Source: Apostichopus japonicus (taxonomy: Eukaryota; Echinodermata; Holothuroidea; Aspidochirotida; Stichopodidae). Taken from it: a stretch of 64,000 nucleotides of DNA. Below are positions 12,662-23,749 of the stretch, piece after piece (the stretch's first letter is position 1; every line of letters begins with the position of its first letter). The position numbers and the translations under genes were made by a program. The stretch covers positions 7,066,714 to 7,130,713 of the forward strand of contig NC_092567.1 in the NCBI RefSeq assembly GCF_037975245.1, in the 5' to 3' direction. The notes beneath the pieces were generated by a model. That model was given only the letters and a program-made list of their open reading frames with translations, was not told the DNA's origin and ran no database searches.

Positions 12662-13314
12662 TTTGTTGAATAAAACCTTTCAGATACAGTAGTTGGATGA
12701 TCTCGCAAATGTAGAACACTTCCTCAATAAACTAATGTGATCAGTATTCTGAGGGAGGAAACCCTCTCCTTCAACTTGTAACCAACTAACAGGCTAGCAT
12801 CACCATATTTCAGCTAGTCCTACATTGTGCTGATCCTAGGACACGCTTTATGCTGGCATTGCGAACTTTTGAATGTTGTCATTAAAGCCATTGGACTAGG
12901 CCATCGTTAGGCTGCACTTTTCTTATATGACTAAAGAAGACCTAAGCCATAACTTCAACGTTATGATGTCCCTGTCCTTGTAGGTACATAGCCTAACAAT
13001 ATGAAAGGAAAACACGACATACATTTCTTCTTTGACAATTGCAATATACTTAGTCTGTTTCTTTCAGTATCACCATCTGGAATATATTGCAATATCTTCA
13101 TATTAGTAAGCCAGTACTGTAGCTTCAGGGAATCACGTTAAACAAACAGAGAAGTACAAGTTGTACAACCATACAACCGTTCTTCAAACGCTGCTTTACA
13201 CTGTGTCGTTGGTTTGTTTAGATATTGAAGATGAGACTTGTTCAAGTCGTTTCATTGGCCACGAGGGAAATACCCCTCTTTTTCAGATAAATGATCAATC
13301 TTCCAATTCAAATA
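12662..13314. other. Spacer before nested transposon block
   Basis: No element border or recognised coding sequence. A 68-codon ORF begins at 13161 but runs into the transposon terminus at 13323, so it is not a conserved gene. Confidence 0.4.
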
Positions 13315-14052
13315 ATAGCAATCAGTGGCGTAGCTACGGGGGGCGTGGGGGCGACAGCCCCCCATGAAAGCTCGTCGCCCCCCAGTCGCCCCCCCCACTG
13401 GGATTTTGGGTGTCGAAAAAAAATTACATGTGCGAAAAAAAATATATCATTGGTCTGAATGGTCTCGAATCTCCATGATGACCACTCATGAACGACCCTT
13501 CGACCGCGGACCGGCAGTAGGCTATAGTTGCTGAAAACCTGACGTGACATAGCTCATAGGCCGAGAAGTCTACAGTAGTCGCACTGTACTGAAAACGCAT
13601 GTTAACGACCGTCGAATAATATAATTCTTGCTCTACAAGACTACAGAACACATAATGTTTACCAGTGGCGGCGGAACCGGGGGGGCTTGGGGGGGGGGGG
13701 GGCTCAGCCCCCCCCCCCCCAATGAAAAAGGTTGAGGGGGCAAATGCATGATAAGCCCCCCCCCCCCCAATATTTACCAAGGCTCCGAAACGTGCATCTG
13801 CCCATTTTTCAATGCATACTTGTCGATCTGTCCGATGCACACGTATACTATATATATAGGTGTAATATTTTAGTAATTGCTGGGGGACCCTCGGCCCGTC
13901 CCCTGGCTATAGACCACATTGTCACCCCAACCGCGTCTTCACGCCCCGTGAAAAGTGGAAGCAGTGAGTGTGAGTACCGGTAAGCGTAACACAACTTCGT
14001 CTTAGGCCAATGACTTGCCTCATTTCAGCCAGTTCTCCAACATCCCCTTACT

Positions 14053-14455
14053 TAGTGGCGGAGCGTCCATATATACAGTCAGGGGGCGGATGCCCCCCCC
14101 CCCCTGACGGACTCAAATGGACTGCTGGCGCCCTTTTCAGCTTTTCACTACTTTTTACTTATTCGCGATTATTGACTATTTTATTGCGCTCTCATATACC
14201 TATTGACATTTGTCATATTCTGTTGGTGTAATTTTTCGACAAAATGGCGACGACACCTTTTTATTCTCCGTTAATCTGCAAATTAGCAAGGCCCGGAAAG
14301 GGTCATTTCCTGCAATCTAGGGAGTATCTTTTCTCAAAAATTTTCTGTACGCTCCGCGCCAACTTGTGGTGGCGCTCCGCTTAGATAGTGTCGAAAGCGC
14401 CCCTACAGACCATTCTTGTCCCCCCCCCCGTCCAATACCCCTAGCTCCGCCACTG
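14053..14455 (+). mobile_element. Short hAT-like MITE, family M, copy A (403 bp)
   Basis: The left end TAGTGGCGGAGCG (first base changed from C) and the right end GCTCCGCCACTG are inverted copies. The duplication CCCTTACT flanks both sides exactly (14045-14052, 14456-14463). After the terminus comes CAGGGGGCGGATGCCCCC and a conserved body starting GACGGACTC. The 3' third carries the 100-bp hairpin module. Related copies are at 15174-15720, 19710-20088 and 39249-39645. It is the innermost of three nested insertions. Confidence 0.9.
14291..14389 (+). repeat. Hairpin module, copy 1
   Basis: About 100 bp from GGCCCGGAAAGGGTCATTTC to GCTCCGCTTAGATAGT, containing the inverted repeat GCGCCA-N8-TGGCGC and the direct repeat CGCTCCGC on both sides of it. 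It is the 3' part of MITE copy A. Confidence 0.8.
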
Positions 14456-14626
14456 CCCTTACTACACTCAAAAACGTCTTTGCGAGTACACTACGAGGAA
14501 TAGCTACTCTCTTAAAACACCATCGAACATACAAATTACAATGTTTTTACAGACTTTTAGGTGCAATCTGAGAAATTGCAGGCTTGAGACCCATATTTTA
14601 GGGCTAGGTATTCGCAGCATTAAACA

Positions 14627-14725
14627 CTCGGGAAGTGCCGTTTCCGGCCATCTGGGGGTTTGAAAAAACCCAATATTTTCTTGTACGCTCCTCGCCAACC
14701 GATGGTGGCGCTCCGCTTAGATAGT
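14627..14725 (+). repeat. Hairpin module, copy 2
   Basis: Begins ACTCGGGAAGTGCCGTTTCC and ends CGCTTAGATAGT. It lies in the 3' part of element 13663-14772, not in MITE family M. The inner stem CGCCA-N8-TGGCG is kept. Confidence 0.8.
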
Positions 14726-15030
14726 CTCCACACATTAGCCCCCCCAATAATTTTTCCGTTCCGCCGCGCCTGATGTTTACTACTGAATCTGTGTGTTCGA
14801 CTGTTCGGGCAAACTTTGCCTTTGTCACTCTTTTTTTTAAATATCCATAATCCCTAACATGCAAATAAATACTAATACAAACAGCCTATCATTATCTTGT
14901 AACCAGTGCGTATTAACTGATCAAACAAGCTAGTGAGCAATACTATACCCTTATAGAAAGGTGGTCTCCAGGTACTTGAATGCCAAAGAAGATGTTAATA
15001 GGTAAAAAATGCTGACATCATACACATGTT

Positions 15031-15171
15031 TCTCACATCATTGCTCGCGTCATTGCCTCAATACCCTGTTACATTTTCAATCTGGTTTTCACTTCTGGGA
15101 CGTACCCTGATGCTCTTAAAACCACTAACAACCAAATTTTCAAGAAAGGAGGCAACACTATCATTGAGAAC
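15031..15171 (+). pseudogene. Non-LTR retrotransposon reverse-transcriptase relic
   Basis: One plus-strand frame reads continuously through FNLVFTSGTYPDALK, IFKKGG and IIENY. This matches the order of the conserved N-terminal RT block of LINE-type elements, where a hydrophobic stretch and G-x-P-D-x-LK precede KKGD and NYRPIS. The D of KKGD is replaced. The frame is cut after NY by a MITE; right after the MITE, at 15721, the same order resumes with RPIS and then meets a stop. Only about 50 residues remain of a protein normally near 1000, so it is dead. The clade cannot be assigned. Confidence 0.7.
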
Positions 15172-15173
15172 TA

Positions 15174-15720
15174 CCCCCCCCCCCCCCGACGGACTCGAAT
15201 GGACTGCTGGCGCCCTTTTCAGCTTTTTAAGCATGTTTTACTTCGCGATTATTGACTTTTTCATTTCACTCTCATCTACCTATTGACATTTGTCACATTT
15301 TGTTGGTGTAGTTTACTGACAAAATGCTCTAACGTACGGCGGTATTTAATTTATCGGCACTTAATTCTGTTGTACGAAACTCTTTCCAAGAACTGTACGG
15401 GGTTTTCGATCTATTTTTTTCGAAAACATGAGCACTCACAAAGATACCACGGGGATTGTGATGAAGCGCATGTACTTTCAACACCCATATAAACTTCCAC
15501 TTGTCACAAATGTCGATGACACATATTTATTCTTCGTTTACCTCCAATTAGCAAGGCCCGGAAAGAGTCATTTCCGGCAATCTAGGGAAAATCTTTACTC
15601 AAAAAAAATCTGTACGCTCCGCGCCAACCTGTGGTGGCGCTCCGCTTAGATAGTGTCGAAACCCCCCCTATAGGCCATTCTCGCCCCCCCCCCCGACCAA
15701 TACCCCTAGCTCCGCCACTG
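15174..15720 (+). mobile_element. MITE family M, copy B, long form, 5' truncated
   Basis: Shares GACGGACTCGAATGGACTGC, the body and the right end GCTCCGCCACTG with copies A, C and D, but lacks the left TIR and starts at a C-run. Compared with A it has about 195 extra bases near 15327-15520, so either this is closer to a longer parent or it gained an insert. It splits the RT relic between NY and RPIS. With the left end lost, no full target duplication can be read. Confidence 0.8.
15553..15654 (+). repeat. Hairpin module, copy 3
   Basis: The 3' part of MITE copy B: GGCCCGGAAAGAGTCATTTC through GCTCCGCTTAGATAGT with the GCGCCA/TGGCGC stem intact. Confidence 0.8.
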
Positions 15721-16018
15721 CCGGCCAATCAGTCTATCACCAAAATAATATTTTAGACGCAATCTAGTTCGGTCATTTCAGTATGTTACTTGGCTGAAAG
15801 CCCAGTCAATCTTTCTTTATTTTCCACACGCAATTTTCAGATTTGTCGAAAACTGTCAATGCCGGTGTCAAACTCACAAAAGATTTGTCATGATATTTCA
15901 AAGTAACTTACCAGATTGTTTTTTTTTTTTCTATTTCACTAAACTCTTTGATGACCATATCATAACATGGGATCTCAAAATAAAGGATGTTGAGAAAACT
16001 TTAGAGCACCTAAGAAGG

Positions 16019-16116
16019 CCTGGGAAGTGTCATTTCCAACGATCTGGGAGGCCCTTTTAGCTAAAAATTTACGGTACGCTGCGCGCCAACTCATGGTGGC
16101 GCTCCGCTTAGATAGT
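16019..16116 (+). repeat. Hairpin module, copy 4
   Basis: CTGGGAAGTGTCATTTCC through GCTTAGATAGT, stem GCGCCA/TGGCGC intact. It lies in the 3' end of the outer element 13323-16202, about 85 bp from its terminus. Confidence 0.8.
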
Positions 16117-16210
16117 AACAAAAAAATGGTCAAGCCCCCCAGAAAATGTTCAAGCCCCCCAGCGCCCCCCCCCCACTGAAAAAAATCCTGGCTACGCCAC
16201 TGATAGCAAT

Positions 16211-16754
16211 TTACAACAAAATGGCAAATTCCTTGTATCTAGGAGTGAGGTCTTCAACATTATGCTGCGAAATGTCAATTCATCATTTTGCACCTCGATA
16301 ATTTTCTGGTAATTTTGCGTTCATAGAATCTTCTATAGCCGCTTGAAGTGTATACGTGTTATGGGTCGTAGCGTATAAGTCTTATGGAAAAGACAAAACA
16401 ATACTTAGTTATTACACTGCAACTCACCAAATTACAATTTGGACGGCATCTTGACTATTCACAACAGATCTTCCGAAGTCCAAATATAAAAGGGGTCCGG
16501 CACTAAATATATAATAAAAACGCAATATGCAAATAATGAAAATATTTTGATGGTCTTGACCATTCCAGTAAAGCAAAGATAAGGGGCTGGTGTAAGTTCC
16601 AAAGAAAAACGCGTACTATCGCCTAGCGAAATCTATCGTGATAGTATTTCGTCACTACAAGTGTCACCAAGACAGCATGAAAATTAGACATGTTTGGCAC
16701 TTTTCAGGATATTGTTTACTACGAGCTCACAAAGAAGTCAATATTTTATCATTT
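16211..16754. other. Spacer
   Basis: No element border, duplicate or exon recognised. Confidence 0.4.
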
Positions 16755-17313
16755 CTAAAGACTTTTGAAATGACGAGATGAAAGTATTTTGGTATTTCAA
16801 CATTAATCAGAAAATTTCTAAATTATACACTTGGATAGAAGTCGGGGAGGGGTGGGAGGGGGGCAATGTTACATTCAGCTGAGAAGAAGGCCACTGCTAC
16901 GAGTGTACACCCCTCCCCCCCCCCTTACGACTTTACAAAAACATTGTTCATAGGTAAAACTGCATGGTGTATGGAGCCAATTTAAGACCTAATTGGTGGT
17001 CTAATTATGCCTCGGGGTGCACCAGTTAACATCAATTTTCAAAAAGAATTCAGGAGACGGGGCTACTGAGATTTGCCTTCAACAAGCCAACGACCACACC
17101 TCCGCCATTTTTAAATTCTCTAGCCTTTCCATAATAGTGTAGGACCTACCTAAGTCAGTTGGGATTTGCTCCCCCCCCCCTTGAAATCCTATATTAAAAT
17201 GGGGGTTGAGAAGGGGTCCCATCTTCCTAGTCCTGCAAACCGATTTCAAGTAGTAGATAACCAATGCATCTGCCATTAAAATCAGTTACATGGCTACATG
17301 AAGGTAACATGCA
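16755..17313 (+). repeat. Dispersed repeat G, copy 2
   Basis: Same orientation and nearly the same sequence as 4065-4635. A C-run replaces about 15 bases of copy 1 near 16912, and the long ORF of copy 1 is interrupted here. Flanking sequences are unrelated, which fixes the ends to within a few bases. Confidence 0.75.
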
Positions 17314-18679
17314 ATAATGTGTACCTCTTTGTCAGGCATTATTGTATATAGGAATAATATACTGGTTTGGCAACATGTCCACCCAACGGCTATTTACAGA
17401 ATAACTGGACGCGAGCAAGACTGCATTTTCTGATTTTTTTTTATGCAATTATACAATAGTGATTTTAACATCGGTCAGTTCAGTTCTTAAACTTCACACT
17501 AGTATTTTTTAGCACAACCTTAATTTAAGTTTAGACAAAAATTATAATCTAACTACGCCCCAGAATTGTTTCAGTCGGAGGACTCCCACAACCCCGTACA
17601 TGGAATTGCATTCAACGACTACTCCACAGCAACAACATCAAAACTTTCGGATCCACATATAGTCTGACCATAAATGTTCGTTCCCCTTCCTAAATTGATC
17701 GGGAGAATTTTGGAATGTGAACCCACGTTACTGGGTACTAAACCATACAGGAGAGTCGATCCGTTTTCAGGATTGGAGAGGCAAACTTACCGCTCATGCA
17801 CTTAATCAGAAATATACACAAATTAGCCACAAGATGTACCTCCTCCTTTATGTTCTACACCCTTCCCCACATCTATGTAGACATGTGACAAATCACTTGA
17901 TTGGCGTAGGAAGGGAGCAAAAAATGAATTGGTTGGGGAGGGGGTCGGGGGGCATCCCAATTAAGTAAACAATACACATTTTGTCATTATTGTGACCCAC
18001 ATGGAACACTGAAAAATTTCAAAATTTCCATATCAAAATTTTAATTATTTTATCCCGAAAGTTTTGAATATTTCTGGGAATTTCAACCCTTTTTCAAAAT
18101 TGAAACCCTTTTCTTGAAAATCAAATTTGTCTTAAAATTGCAATCTGTAATATAACCGAAATTCTCAACATTAAACTACTTTTTCTAAAATTTAGAACCT
18201 CTTCGATTGATTTCGACCTCTTTAATTCCCTTCGTGTAAAATGTCGATTTCTTTTTGTTTTAAATTTAAACTATTGAAATGTTGACTTCTCAACTAAAAA
18301 TATTAGCGTTTTATCTCAAACTTGTACGCTTCTTTTGAAATTGCCATTGCATTTCTCGAAATCAAGATTTCTTTCTTATGCAAATTTCAACTATTTTTTC
18401 TCAAAAAATAAACTTTTCTTGATGAGGATGGTAATAAGTAAAACGGGAGAAAAAGGGGGGGGGGGCTACATGAATTGACTATTACAATTATTGGTTAAAT
18501 GTCGACATAGTATTTTGATTTGAGCAATTACGAGGTACGTGAAAGACAAAACATTGTTTGATTGCCTTAAACTCTCTTTGCTGGTGCAAAGATTTAGCTA
18601 AATAATCCAGCATTGACATGGAATGGAATTAATTACAAAGGTGGTTGGGTGGGGAGGGATGAAAAAAGTCGTGTAGTTA
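17314..18679. other. Spacer with TTTGAAATT-like low-complexity tract
   Basis: From about 18005 to 18420 the sequence is a degenerate run of AAATTTC/TTTTGAAA-like words without a fixed period. A similar style is seen at 1660-1790 and 10620-10755. An 83-codon ORF at 17717-17968 has no recognised motif. Confidence 0.4.
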
Positions 18680-18726
18680 CAGGTGCGTATCCAGGGGGGG
18701 GGCGTTGGGGGCGCGCGTCCCCCGGG

Positions 18727-18890
18727 TAAGAAAAAGAGAAGAGAAAAAAAGAGAAGAAAAAAGGAAAAAGAGGGGAAAAAAGAGGAGGAGGAGAGGAAGG
18801 AAGGGAAAAGAAAAAGAAGAAAGAGAGAAAAAGGAGAAAAAGAGGGAGTAAAAGCAAAACGCGAAGACACCGGGAAGAGAAAGAAGAACA
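18727..18890 (+). repeat. Purine-rich tract of family E
   Basis: About 160 bases almost purely A/G on the plus strand (GAAAAAGAG-type words). The ORFs through it (80 codons plus strand, 74 and 133 codons minus strand) encode K/E/R-rich or F/S/L-rich low complexity and are not proteins. Homologous tracts occur at 3255-3380 and, interrupted by an insertion, at 45037-45084 with 45986-46046. Confidence 0.75.
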
Positions 18891-18915
18891 GTGACATCAT
18901 TACAGCGCTGAAGGG

Positions 18916-19135
18916 TAGCCAGTGACGGATCAATGATTTCGTAAAAGTGTGACTCACCCTAACCCTCACACCGACAACTCCATTTTTTGACGTTTCCATT
19001 TTCCTCTCTCACTAATGATCTATATATATACTATATATGGTCTATCATAACGCGTGTGTAGAATTGTGCTATGAAACCAACTGTGGCTGGTCTCGAACTC
19101 GACCGTGTCGTCGGGGAACATGACGCATTTTGGGA
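18916..19135 (+). repeat. Dispersed repeat F, partial copy
   Basis: Matches 3434-3665: CAGTGACGGATCAATGATTT, CACCGACAACTCCA, GGCTGGTCTCGAACTCG. It diverges after GACGCATTTTG. Confidence 0.65.
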
Positions 19136-19231
19136 TGGGGGCGACCGCCCGCCCCCCCCCCCATTCAGCATTTTTTTAAATGATATCGCTAAGTAATTTC
19201 AAAATAGAAAGTGCTTAGAGGCAACTAACAA

Positions 19232-19330
19232 GGCCTGGGAAGTGTCATTTCCAGCGATCTGGGAGACATTTTCGGCCAAAATTTGCTTGTACGCTTCGCG
19301 CCAACCTATGGTGGCGCTACGCTTAGATAA
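19232..19330 (+). repeat. Hairpin module, copy 5, with an element terminus nearby
   Basis: GGCCTGGGAAGTGTCATTTC through CTACGCTTAGATAA, stem intact. About 50 bp on, CCTCGCTACGCGCCTG ends at 19381 and looks like another right TIR whose left partner is lost. Confidence 0.75.
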
Positions 19331-19709
19331 TTTGCCTACAGGCTTCGCCTCTCCCTTGGCAAATTCCTCGCTACGCGCCTGTTCGAATTTGTAACGCAAA
19401 CAGCAGATATAACATCATATTAGTGAGCATGAAAATGGCGTTCCAGGATGAAAAGCCTCAAAACTGTCCGACTTGCCTGAAAAAATAACCAAAAACGTGT
19501 TCTTGTCAATATCATATAAGCAAGTATCGGTTATTACATCGCATGCCATCATGTACCGTACGGTCCGTTAAAATTGCGCAGTATACCGCGGGATGCTAAT
19601 GTAAACAACGACATGTCTCATGTAGATGTATAAAAAGCATGGAGGTCCAATTATGTCAAAACTCTCTTTTACATTAGTAATGGCGAATTAGGGCCTGCAC
19701 CCCGCCGCG

Positions 19710-20088
19710 CAGTGGCGGAGCGTCCATATGGTCAGGGGGCGGATGCCCCCCCCCCTGACGGACTCAAATGGACTGCTGGCGCCTTTTTCAGCTCTTTACC
19801 ACTTTTTACTTATTCGTGATTTTTGACTTTTTTATTGCGCTCTCATCTACTTATTGACATTTGTCACATTTTGTTGGTGTAATTTGGCGATGACACCTTG
19901 TTCTTCGTTTATCTGCAAATTAGCCAGACCCGGAAAGGGTCATTTCCGGCGATCTAGGGAGTATCTTTACTCAAAATTTTCTGTACGCTACGCGCCAACC
20001 AGTGGTGGCGCTCCGCTTAGATAGTGTCGAAAGCGCCCCTTCAGACCATTCTTGCCACTCCTGACCAATACCCCTAGCTCAGCCACTG
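19710..20088 (+). mobile_element. MITE family M, copy C (379 bp)
   Basis: The left end CAGTGGCGGAGCG and the right end GCTCAGCCACTG (one mismatch) are inverted copies. The 8-base duplication CCGCCGCG is exact at 19702-19709 and 20089-20096. It inserted into family E element 18680-20777. It contains hairpin module copy 6 at 19927-20025. Confidence 0.9.
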
Positions 20089-20635
20089 CCGCCGCGCCTC
20101 CTACGCCTATGTGTGTAGTGTTCGGTTTCGGAAATATCTGCTATTTTTTCATTTCCTTCAACCAAGTTTTATAATAGCCGTTATAACAGGTTTTAATATT
20201 TGTACATCAATAAATTAACTGTGTCTGAATTTTCGAAAATTTCTGACCAACATTCTACATCACACTTCCCTCTACTCGTGCAATTTTGACCGGTCTGTTA
20301 GGGGTTGAAGGAAGTTTTTTCTATATTGGTTGTCCATAGATGAAATTTTGTACAACATTATGGCTATGTTTTGAAGTGAGTTTATTCACGAGAAATGTGA
20401 ATTTTCAAATTCTGAACAAATATGGGGCTTAAAACCTTGAAAAGTGGGGCTGACGGGTATTGTGGGCCGGGACGTAGAATCACCTACAAAGCAAAGACCC
20501 ACAGGAGATGCGATCAGGTCGAACATGATGTGTGCCGGGTTGACAATCTTCTAAAAGGTTATGGATGGAAAAAAAAAAACTATTAGGAAATACTTGGTTC
20601 TCAGGCAAAAGGTGTACATCTGGTTGGTCATTTCA

Positions 20636-20735
20636 AGCCCGAGAAGTGCCGTTTCCGGTGATCTGGGGGGTTTCAAAACAAGAAATTTTCTTGTACGCTG
20701 CGCGCCAACCGATGGTGGCGCTCCGCTTAGATAGT
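20636..20735 (+). repeat. Hairpin module, copy 7
   Basis: CCGAGAAGTGCCGTTTCC through GCTTAGATAGT near the right end of the family E element. Stem intact. Confidence 0.8.
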
Positions 20736-20782
20736 AATTCGCGCCCCCCGGGTTTGAAAATCCTGGATACGCGCCTGAGTTA

Positions 20783-23749
20783 CATTTATTCCGATAATTT
20801 CATGATGATTTAGTGAATATATGTAAAAACAAAAATGTAACTTGACACAGACACGTTTTGTCTGCACGATATGTCTGCAAGATGTGTAGGACGGAGCAAG
20901 GCTGTTCAATTTATGTTATTCCATGTAGGTTTTATTATTCATTAAACATGTACTCTTTAAATCATTTGAAACAGACGGTATTCAAACTTTTGTGTTTATT
21001 GCTTGTTTATGCATCCACTAGCAGATAATAGGGTGGGGGAATGTGTACATGAAATGCTATTTGCCCAAATTTTAACCGGTGGTGGGGGAGGGGGAGGGGG
21101 TGCACGGGAACTAACACCCTACCGCTTAGGTAGAAATGTCAATGATAGCTTGATCTAATTGATATAGGTTGTGTTGTATTATTTACTTCCTCGACCCCTT
21201 CCTTACTACATACCCAATCGACGTCAGTTTTCAAACTGTCTGTTTTCACCGGGTATGTATAACGTTACATCTCTCGTACATTTACTTCTATTGGCGCCAA
21301 AATGTATGTTACAAATTTCAAACATCACCCGCGAACAGTTGGAAAACACCTGTATATGCTATTGAATACCTGTTCACATCTAGTATCTATATCACTGACA
21401 ACGAATGTTTTAGTGTTACATTAGTGGAGCTCCAGAGTACGTATTATATTCGTGGGAGACTGGGAGTTGTTTGTTACCATTGACTTGTTGGTTAATAAGA
21501 TGGATTATTTAATGGAGAGGAACCACTGTTAATAGTTAAGACAGCGTTCATTGATAAGTGAGATAATTTGACGGTATGGTATAGAGGCATAGGCTAGAGG
21601 GGGAAAGCGGCCAGGCCAAACTTAGTTAGGCTATAAGCTAGACTAGTAGTAATAAAGTTAGGCTATGTTAGAAAACTCACTCATCACCTTCGAAAAACTA
21701 TAATTATCTACTTTTAGCGAGAGGACATGCTTAGCAAATCTAACTCATAAATAATAGAGATCTTAGCCTAGTTGCTGACTGAATATCAGAAAAGTCCAAG
21801 TTAAAGCATATCTTAACTATAAAGGAATTGAATAAAATACAATCGAGACACTGAGTTTTCTTTAGGGATCTTAAATTAAGCGAAGAATGAAACCAGCGAT
21901 TAACATTCTAGGTGTACTGATGCCTAACATTTACTTCATTCTAGCTAACAAAATGTATAGACAAACTCTAGAAACTTTGTTATTCCTCAAAAAAATTTAA
22001 ATCACAGAAAATGGTTCAACTCGATTTTAATCGTACATAACATAGCCTTATACGCATTAATACAAGTCAATCTATAACATTCCAAAATTATCATTTTAAT
22101 CACCTAACTTATTAAATCTACCAGGTCGGACATTTGAGCCACTTGTGTGAGAAACCTGCAGCTTTTTTACCGAGCAGGCTAACTGAAATAATGTTATTTA
22201 ATAACTGATTAGTTGAATGACCATACTCCTGCCAATATACCTGACACTTTATATGAAATATACCTTTGTTAAATACTGTATAGGGCCCAGAGCTTTGAGC
22301 CTCTATAAAACAGTTTTCCTATTAAGTCTAATAATAATCAAATGCAATACATAGTTATTAAAAGGAATCTTTCGTCCATGTTTTTCCAGGAGCAACTAGA
22401 TCGTGGTGTTCTACTGACAGCTGGTTTGTCTTAATTTTGCCCACATAATTATAAAAACTGTACGTCATTTCCAAGCCAACAGACTTATGGCCACATGATG
22501 TTTAAAAAGTAAAATGGTTTTGAATTGAAAGTGCGCCACCTATTTTACCCTGCTGCAACTCTCAATAGCAGAAGTTCGCCAGAGCCGTAGCTCAAACGTT
22601 AAATGTTCCGCTAACTGTTCACACCCGATGAACTCCATGTAACAGAAGATATTTCAATGAAGACCCAATCAACCCGATTAAACTTACAAGTAATAATTAA
22701 TTAGTATAATTAAACCCTCAAGGATATGAAGTGTTTACAGATAACAATATTATTTGTAAAAAAAAATATATAATTAGCGGATGTTACTATTTAATTGGAA
22801 GAAACGATAAAGTTTAGAAAGTTAAAATCATAAGCAATACCCAATTTAGGAATATCTACAAACACAAAGAAAGAAAAATGTTACATTTCGAAAAAATCTA
22901 CTAGAAGTTATGTCACACTCAAACCGTAACTTAGGAATGAATTTGATAATTAACTAATTAAACACAGATGGACATCATCTTTAAACAAATCATATTAATT
23001 AGAAATAATTATAATTCAAGCAGAATAGTCGGATTTGGATTAATAATGAAATAATTTGTAAATTAAATTTTGAGTTTAAGCCTCGTCAACCTTCTCTCTG
23101 GAAACTTGAATTTGATCTACCGTACATCTGCTTCTCTAAACTGCATTTTAATTATAAGAAACAACCTATTGATTTAAATATAATTCTTCAAACTCTCCTT
23201 ATACTTTATAAAAACCTGGTATTAGTTAGAGTAGAAGTTTCCTTTTCATGATCCCTATAACATTAAATTACATTTTCCTTCTGAAAGTTCTAAATAAAAA
23301 TACAAATAAATTTGATCAATTTTTTTCTTCAAAAGATAGATAATCTCAATTATTATTGACCCATTTCTTATAAAATTCTCAACCCGTCATTGAGATTTGT
23401 TTCCTATTAACTAATAAATAAAAATATGTAGCCTCCCATTCCTATTTTATTAAACCTTACTAGCTATAAAAACTTTAATTTATAATTTAATTGTAAAACA
23501 ATAAACTAACCCTTTAATCCTACATTACCACTTTATTTTTCTCTAATCCTTATATCCGTTCCATAAATGTATTCCTTCTTACAAATAAACACGTCCTATA
23601 TGTCTTTGTTTATCGCTTTAACTTTCTTTTATTTTTATTTCGTTATTTTTATCATTTATTATATCATAATTAGTATTAAAATCTTAACCAAATCCAATCT
23701 ATTTATCTCTATCTACTCTATTATCAGTAACTCTATTCTTTCATTCTAG
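20783..23749. other. AT-rich region upstream of first LRR exon
   Basis: About 3 kb with no recognised exon, RNA gene or element end. A 104-codon plus-strand ORF at 21169-21483 has unusual composition and no motif. Earlier exons of the LRR gene may lie here or further left, but I cannot identify them. Confidence 0.4.

Larger units (their letters stand above)
13663..14772 (+). mobile_element. hAT-like TIR element nested in 13323-16202 (1.1 kb)
   Basis: The ends CAGTGGCGGCGGAACCGG and TTCCGTTCCGCCGCGCCTG are inverted copies with a few mismatches. The 8-base flank ATGTTTAC is repeated exactly at 13655-13662 and 14773-14780. It carries its own hairpin module (14627-14725) and was itself hit by the element at 14053-14455. 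ORFs of 73-138 codons in it cross low-complexity C/G runs and encode proline- or glycine-runs, so none is called. Confidence 0.88.
13323..16202 (+). mobile_element. hAT-like TIR element, outermost of a three-level nest (2.9 kb)
   Basis: The left terminus CAGTGGCGTAGCTACGG and the right terminus CTGGCTACGCCACTG are inverted copies. The 8 bases ATAGCAAT occur immediately outside both ends (13315-13322 and 16203-16210), a perfect target-site duplication. Eight-base duplications and CAG-GGCG-type ends are typical of the hAT superfamily. No transposase ORF is present. The interior is made of other insertions: elements at 13663-14772 and 14053-14455, a reverse-transcriptase relic, a TIR element at 15174-15720 and a hairpin module at 16019-16116. 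Immediately inside the left end is a G-run/C-run hairpin (GGGGGCGACAGCCCCC). Confidence 0.88.
18680..20777 (+). mobile_element. TIR element family E, near full length, carrying nested insertions (2.1 kb)
   Basis: The left end CAGGTGCGTATCCAGG and the right end CCTGGATACGCGCCTG are 16-base inverted copies with one mismatch. AGTTA stands directly outside both ends (18675-18679, 20778-20782), suggesting a 5-base duplication rather than the 8 bases of its neighbours. Order inside: G-run, purine-rich tract, partial repeat F (18916-19135), hairpin module, a TTCGAATTTGTAA block shared with 46056 and (inverted) 35470, MITE copy C, a block shared with 34452-34900 and 46705-47160, and a second hairpin module. 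No transposase ORF. Confidence 0.7.

Noticed and set aside
13424-13840. 138-codon minus-strand ORF
   Set aside because: It spans the left border of the nested element at 13663 and reads through G/C runs, giving glycine and proline strings.
18598-18999. 133-codon minus-strand ORF rich in F, S, P and L
   Set aside because: It is the complement of the purine-rich tract of family E plus flanks. The same happens at 3151-3464 in a homologous tract.
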